The notes under the pieces are model-generated. The model worked only from the letters and a program-made list of their open reading frames with translations. It was not told where the DNA came from and did no database searches. DNA of 64,000 bases. Origin: Pigmentiphaga sp. NML080357 (GTDB taxonomy: Bacteria > Pseudomonadota > Gammaproteobacteria > Burkholderiales > Burkholderiaceae_B). The stretch spans positions 173,332 to 237,331 of the forward strand of contig NZ_NINW01000041.1 of assembly GCF_002188465.1 (NCBI RefSeq). Reading direction: 5' to 3'. Positions 61,048-64,000 of this stretch are shown here, piece by piece. The stretch's first letter is position 1. Every line of letters starts with the position of its first letter. The translations under genes were made by a program, and so were the position numbers.

Positions 61048-61974
61048 ATGAATCTGTCCATCCGCCACTTCAAGGCCTTCCTCTCCGTGGTGCATACGCG
61101 CAGCTTCACGCGTGCGGCGGAACGGATGCACATCAGCCAGCCGGGGCTGAGCCTGATGATGCAGGACATGGAAGCCCAGCTTTCCTGCAGGCTGTTCGAA
61201 CGCACCACCCGCTCGGTGCACCTGACGGCGGCGGGGCAACGGCTGGTTCCGGTGGCCCAGCAGGTAGTGGACGAAGTCGAAGCCATCGCCCCGGTCCTGA
61301 GCCAGCTGTCCGAAGAACGCCGGCGTACGCTGCGCGTAGGCGCAACGCCCATCTTCTCGGCCAGCGTCATGCCGCATGTCTACATGCGGCTGCGCGATAC
61401 GCAGCCGGCGCTCGATCTGCACGTGTTCGACCTGCCCAAGCCCGAAGTCGAGCGGCGCGTGCGCAGCGGCGAACTCGATTGCGGACTGGGGATCTTTCCC
61501 AAGCGAGTACCGGACGTATCGAGACGGCCGCTATTCGAGTTCGATTTCCTGTACCTGGAGCCTCGCATCGCGCCGCTGCGGCTGAAGACCCGAGGCCGGG
61601 CCCAGCGCATACGCTGGAACGAACTGCCCGACGTTCCCTTCGTCGAACTGCATCCCACCTCGGAACTCCAGCAACTGATCGACAAGCGCAAGGCCGCATG
61701 CGGGATGGCGCGGGCCGGGGCCGGCATCAGGATGAACAACCTCGAGTCGCTGATCGGCATGGCGGCCGCGGGCGTAGGCCCCACCATCATTCCTTCCTTC
61801 GCCGCGCCGGTCGGCATGGACGTGCCCATCATCACCGCGCTGCTGGTCGAGCCGGTGCTGTCGCTGGGGTTCCACCTGATCACCAAGCGCGGCCGGGAGC
61901 AGCCGGCGGTCCTGGAGGCCTTCACCCGGACACTGCTGGAGGTAATCGCCGAGCGCGGTGAACGCACCTATTGA
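61048..61974 (+). CDS. LysR-family transcriptional regulator
   Basis: A LysR-type regulator of 308 residues with helix-turn-helix SFTRAAERMHISQPGLSLMM, close to the CynR/nodD-like group, and effector domain from LRVGATPIFSASVM. A GTG two codons upstream of the ATG is an alternative start. Divergent arrangement from the PEP-mutase/Bug/DapA-like/Bug operon makes it that operon's likely activator. Confidence 0.9.
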   Translation: MNLSIRHFKAFLSVVHTRSFTRAAERMHISQPGLSLMMQDMEAQLSCRLFERTTRSVHLTAAGQRLVPVAQQVVDEVEAIAPVLSQLSEERRRTLRVGATPIFSASVMPHVYMRLRDTQPALDLHVFDLPKPEVERRVRSGELDCGLGIFPKRVPDVSRRPLFEFDFLYLEPRIAPLRLKTRGRAQRIRWNELPDVPFVELHPTSELQQLIDKRKAACGMARAGAGIRMNNLESLIGMAAAGVGPTIIPSFAAPVGMDVPIITALLVEPVLSLGFHLITKRGREQPAVLEAFTRTLLEVIAERGERTY

Positions 61975-62052
61975 GCGAGCGCCTCCCGCGCATGCGGTCT
62001 AATTGGCTCATGCGGCGTCCGCCGCCCTCTTCCATGCTATCGAGGAAACCGC

Positions 62053-62484
62053 ATGCCCACCAACCACGTCATGCCGATCGAGATCGGATTCAAGCACTGC
62101 GATCCGGCAGGCATCGTCTTCTACCCGCGCTATGTGGAAATGCTCAACGACACTGTCGAACACTGGCTCAAGCACGGCATAGGCGCGGGCTTCGCGGCCC
62201 TGCACGGCGATCGGGGCATCGCGATTCCTATCGTCAATCTGCAAATGGATTTCGTCGCGCCCAGCAGGCTGGGGGAAGAGCTGGCCTCGGTGCTGCGCCT
62301 GGAAGGCGTGGGCCGCACCTCGCTGAAGATCGCCATCGAGCTGCGAGGCGCCGATGCCGCTGCCCAGCCGCGCGTGCGAGCCCGCCTGGTGCTGGTGTTC
62401 ATCGACATGCGGACTATGCGGCCGATCGACGTCCCCGAGGACGTGCGCGCGGCCATCGCCGCCGGCGATTACTGGTCGGCCTAG
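62053..62484 (+). CDS. 4-hydroxybenzoyl-CoA thioesterase-like acyl-CoA thioesterase
   Basis: A 143-residue hot-dog-fold thioesterase. The active-site motif is HCDPAGIVFYPRYVEMLND with catalytic D17, the form typical of 4HBT/YbgC enzymes. It lies 78 bases after the lysR gene and may share its transcript or have its own promoter. The CoA substrate is unknown. AGGA precedes the ATG. Confidence 0.88.
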   Translation: MPTNHVMPIEIGFKHCDPAGIVFYPRYVEMLNDTVEHWLKHGIGAGFAALHGDRGIAIPIVNLQMDFVAPSRLGEELASVLRLEGVGRTSLKIAIELRGADAAAQPRVRARLVLVFIDMRTMRPIDVPEDVRAAIAAGDYWSA

Positions 62485-62842
62485 ACCTGCCCGCAGCCGC
62501 AGGCGGGGCGTATCGCCTCCGTGCCGGGCGAGCCTCCGCCAACACGTAACACGTTACATGTTACATAGCGGCATGACGAGCCTCGGGGCAGTCATGTGTA
62601 TCCGTTCGCTAGCCCGGGCTCGTCCATGGCGGCGATGCGCCATGGACGAGCCCCGGTTTTTCACTGGGCAGTGATGACGGTTCGCCGCGTGATTGCTGCG
62701 CGGCGGCGACGACGACCGGCCGGCTGCCGTGGCGGGATGCGGCGGCCGGGACGGGACGCGCTCCCTAACATTTGAGACATTCTGCAAAATTCCGATAACA
62801 CATCGCACCTATACTCGATCCCGCAAATAAAACGGGAAGAGC
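62485..62842. other. 358-base gene-free interval
   Basis: No reading frame with family similarity is visible. It holds GTAAC/GTTAC short inverted repeats near 62542-62560, a strong terminator at 62616-62661, and the AT-richer promoter of the zinc-ribbon gene near the end (TATACT at about 62811). Confidence 0.5.
62616..62661 (+). terminator. Strong Rho-independent terminator
   Basis: Perfect 16-base arms (62616-62631 and 62638-62653) enclose a six-base loop and are followed by CGG and five T residues. It points rightward and lies 130 bases after the thioesterase stop. It would end that transcript or a short untranslated RNA started in the gap. Confidence 0.8.
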
Positions 62843-63037
62843 ATGGTTTTTCTCATCGCAGTCGTGGCCATCGTCGGCGTGGCCCTCATACTCTTCAAGG
62901 CTCGCCAACGTTCGAGGGCGCGCGCCGCCGCCCGCGAGAAATATGGCAAGCCGTGCCCGAGCTGCGGCAAGTACGTCCATCCCGCCGCCGCCATCTGCAA
63001 GCACTGCTACGCACGGCTGCCCACCTCCAAGGCCTGA
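62843..63037 (+). CDS. Membrane-anchored zinc-ribbon miniprotein
   Basis: A 64-residue protein. Residues about 2-18 form one membrane segment (FLIAVVAIVGVALILF), then a basic stretch, then a four-cysteine zinc ribbon C38-x2-C41 and C52-x2-C55. CGGGAAGAG precedes the ATG. Function unknown; similar proteins may be small membrane adaptors. It converges with the methyltransferase gene with only seven bases between ends. Confidence 0.75.
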   Translation: MVFLIAVVAIVGVALILFKARQRSRARAAAREKYGKPCPSCGKYVHPAAAICKHCYARLPTSKA

Positions 63038-63044
63038 GCCCGGT

Positions 63045-63857
63045 TCACGGCTTGCGAAACTTCAGCAAGAAGCCGTCGGCCTCCCCTATCGCCGCATAAC
63101 GCTCGCGATCCTTGTCGCCCAGCCGGAAGGTCGGCGGCAGGGTCCACACTCCCGCCGGATGGTCCTTCGTGTCGCGCGGATTGGCCAGGACCTCCGAGCT
63201 GCCGACAAAGACGAATCCCGCCTGCTGCGCCAGACTTATCGCGTAGTCCTGCCGTACATAGCCGTCGGCCGCGCGCGTGTCCTGCGGCTTGTCGTCGCGG
63301 CCGCGATGCGCCTCGATCCCCAGGACGCCGCCGGGCTTGAGCGCCCGGTAGAAGGCGGCGAGCGCCGCTTCGGCATAGCCGTCGTTCATCCAGTTGTGAA
63401 GGTTGCGGAACGTCATCACCAGGTCGGCGGACCCCGGCGGCGCGATATCGTAGCTGCCCTTGCCGAATGCCGTCACCCGCACCTTGCCGTACGTGCCGGG
63501 ATCGGCGTCGAGCTTGGCGCGGAAGTTCTCGTAGTACTGCCGATAATAGGCGCGCCCGCCTCCGTCCCGCGGATACTGCGCCGCATAGTACGTGCCGCGT
63601 TCACGCAGATAGGGCGCCAGGATTTCCGTCCAATATCCGCCGCCGGGGGAAATCTCCACCACCGTGGCGTCGGGCCGGATGTCGAAAAACCGCAGCACCT
63701 CGTACGGCTTGCGGGACGAATCGCGGGCGGCGAAAGCCGGCGTACGGGCAGGGTTGGCGATGGCCTGTCGCAATGCCGCGTCCTCGCGGGGCGCCACCGC
63801 GCAGCCGGCGGCAAGGAAAGAAGCGCCTGCAACCATCACGAGTAATCTCGAAACCAT
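63045..63857 (-). CDS. Exported class I methyltransferase-like lipoprotein
   Basis: A 270-residue protein with a lipoprotein signal peptide ending in the lipobox LAAGC (C19), followed by a SAM-dependent methyltransferase fold (TVVEISPGGGYWTEIL about residue 65, and VMTFRNLHNWM). A methyltransferase in the periplasm would have no SAM supply, so these widespread proteins may have another activity. AGGAGT precedes the ATG. An IS element begins about 18 bases upstream of the start, so its native promoter has been displaced. Confidence 0.85.
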   Translation of the reverse strand: MVSRLLVMVAGASFLAAGCAVAPREDAALRQAIANPARTPAFAARDSSRKPYEVLRFFDIRPDATVVEISPGGGYWTEILAPYLRERGTYYAAQYPRDGGGRAYYRQYYENFRAKLDADPGTYGKVRVTAFGKGSYDIAPPGSADLVMTFRNLHNWMNDGYAEAALAAFYRALKPGGVLGIEAHRGRDDKPQDTRAADGYVRQDYAISLAQQAGFVFVGSSEVLANPRDTKDHPAGVWTLPPTFRLGDKDRERYAAIGEADGFLLKFRKP

Positions 63858-63875
63858 GCAATGACTCCTGTCTTA

Positions 63876-64000
63876 GGGCGTGTTCACACTATCTAAGCCC
63901 ATCAACGATGAGCGCGAAATTGATGAAGGCAATGAACATCACATCCAGCTTGTCGAATCGCGAGAATATGCGCCGGAAGCCTTTGAGGCGCCGGAACAGT
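63876..64000 (-). mobile_element. IS5-family insertion sequence, one end (partial)
   Basis: The element's end carries GGCGTGTTCACACT as probable terminal inverted repeat, immediately followed by the 3' end of a transposase reading frame that runs off the window. The other end and the target duplication cannot be seen; the target is probably within TCTTAG just before 63876. Confidence 0.75.
63889..64000 (-). CDS. IS5-family transposase, C-terminal fragment (partial at window edge)
   Basis: The last 36 codons end LFRRLKGFRRIFSRFDKLD and MFIAFINFALIVDGLR before TAG. This is the characteristic C-terminus of IS5-group DDE transposases, including the ERF-like R-F-D-K-L segment. The upstream catalytic domain lies beyond the window. 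Confidence 0.85.
   Translation of the reverse strand, partial: LFRRLKGFRRIFSRFDKLDVMFIAFINFALIVDGLR

Noticed and set aside
1..64000. CRISPR arrays, tRNA or rRNA genes, prophage.
   Set aside because: No regularly spaced repeats, no cloverleaf or rRNA-like stretches and no phage genes were seen on reading the window.

Overview
The window is high-GC DNA from a beta-proteobacterium. Gene content points to the family Alcaligenaceae and most likely to Bordetella or a close relative such as Achromobacter. The main reason is ten genes for periplasmic 'Bug' (TctC-type) solute receptors in 64 kb, none with tctA/tctB membrane partners nearby, which is a hallmark of that group. The housekeeping blocks (yhdP-nit-tldD beside glnE; ilvE; purU; pmbA-darP-mog; M48 protease, rhodanese and moaC) are also in line with this. 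This assignment is inference from family knowledge; no 16S or tRNA gene is present.

Layout. 1-1.1 kb: two half-size PqiA/LetA membrane genes. 1.2-16.8 kb: an accessory catabolic island with six Bug receptors, a crotonase, a MarR regulator, a cupin, two paralogous TauD-type dioxygenases, an HpaI-type aldolase, an isopenicillin-N-synthase-like dioxygenase, a small DUF1330 protein and a sulfatase. 16.8-26.2 kb: conserved core (tldD, nitrilase-family amidase, yhdP, glnE). 26.5-28.8 kb: a VOC protein, an IclR regulator and a Bug receptor. 28.8-39.2 kb: azlCD, ilvE, a zinc-finger protein, purU, an NTF2-like protein, a YheT hydrolase, a ThDP enzyme, an M48 protease with TPR-like tail, a tandem rhodanese and moaC. 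39.2-45.2 kb: an ABC-transport/amidohydrolase/P1-peptidase operon. 45.4-51.1 kb: NDH-2, pmbA, darP, mog, an esterase and a universal stress protein. 51.2-61.9 kb: LysR/Bug pair, DedA-rhodanese fusion, OsmC, LysR/MFS pair, and a LysR-controlled operon of PEP-mutase-like lyase, Bug, DapA-like lyase and Bug. 62-64 kb: thioesterase, hairpin-rich gap, zinc-ribbon miniprotein, secreted methyltransferase, and the end of an IS5-family element running off the window.

How the genes work together. The island has the form of several receptor-plus-enzyme operons. Four of its intergenic regions share a TACTTGA/TCAAGTA core, often inside palindromes, so one regulator (the local MarR is the obvious candidate) may control the whole island. 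The substrate cannot be read from sequence. Dioxygenases, an aldolase and a sulfatase suggest scavenging of oxidised, possibly sulfated or sulfonated, organic acids.

Signs of decay. Three independent lesions are visible: a Bug gene that lost its stop codon (TGA read as CGA), a deletion that removed the 5' ends of a divergent lysR/Bug pair and fused them head to head, and a one-base frameshift at the end of an ABC permease. An IS element also abuts the 5' end of the last gene. These could reflect real genome erosion or, for the single-base events, sequencing error. I saw no rRNA, tRNA, CRISPR array or prophage.
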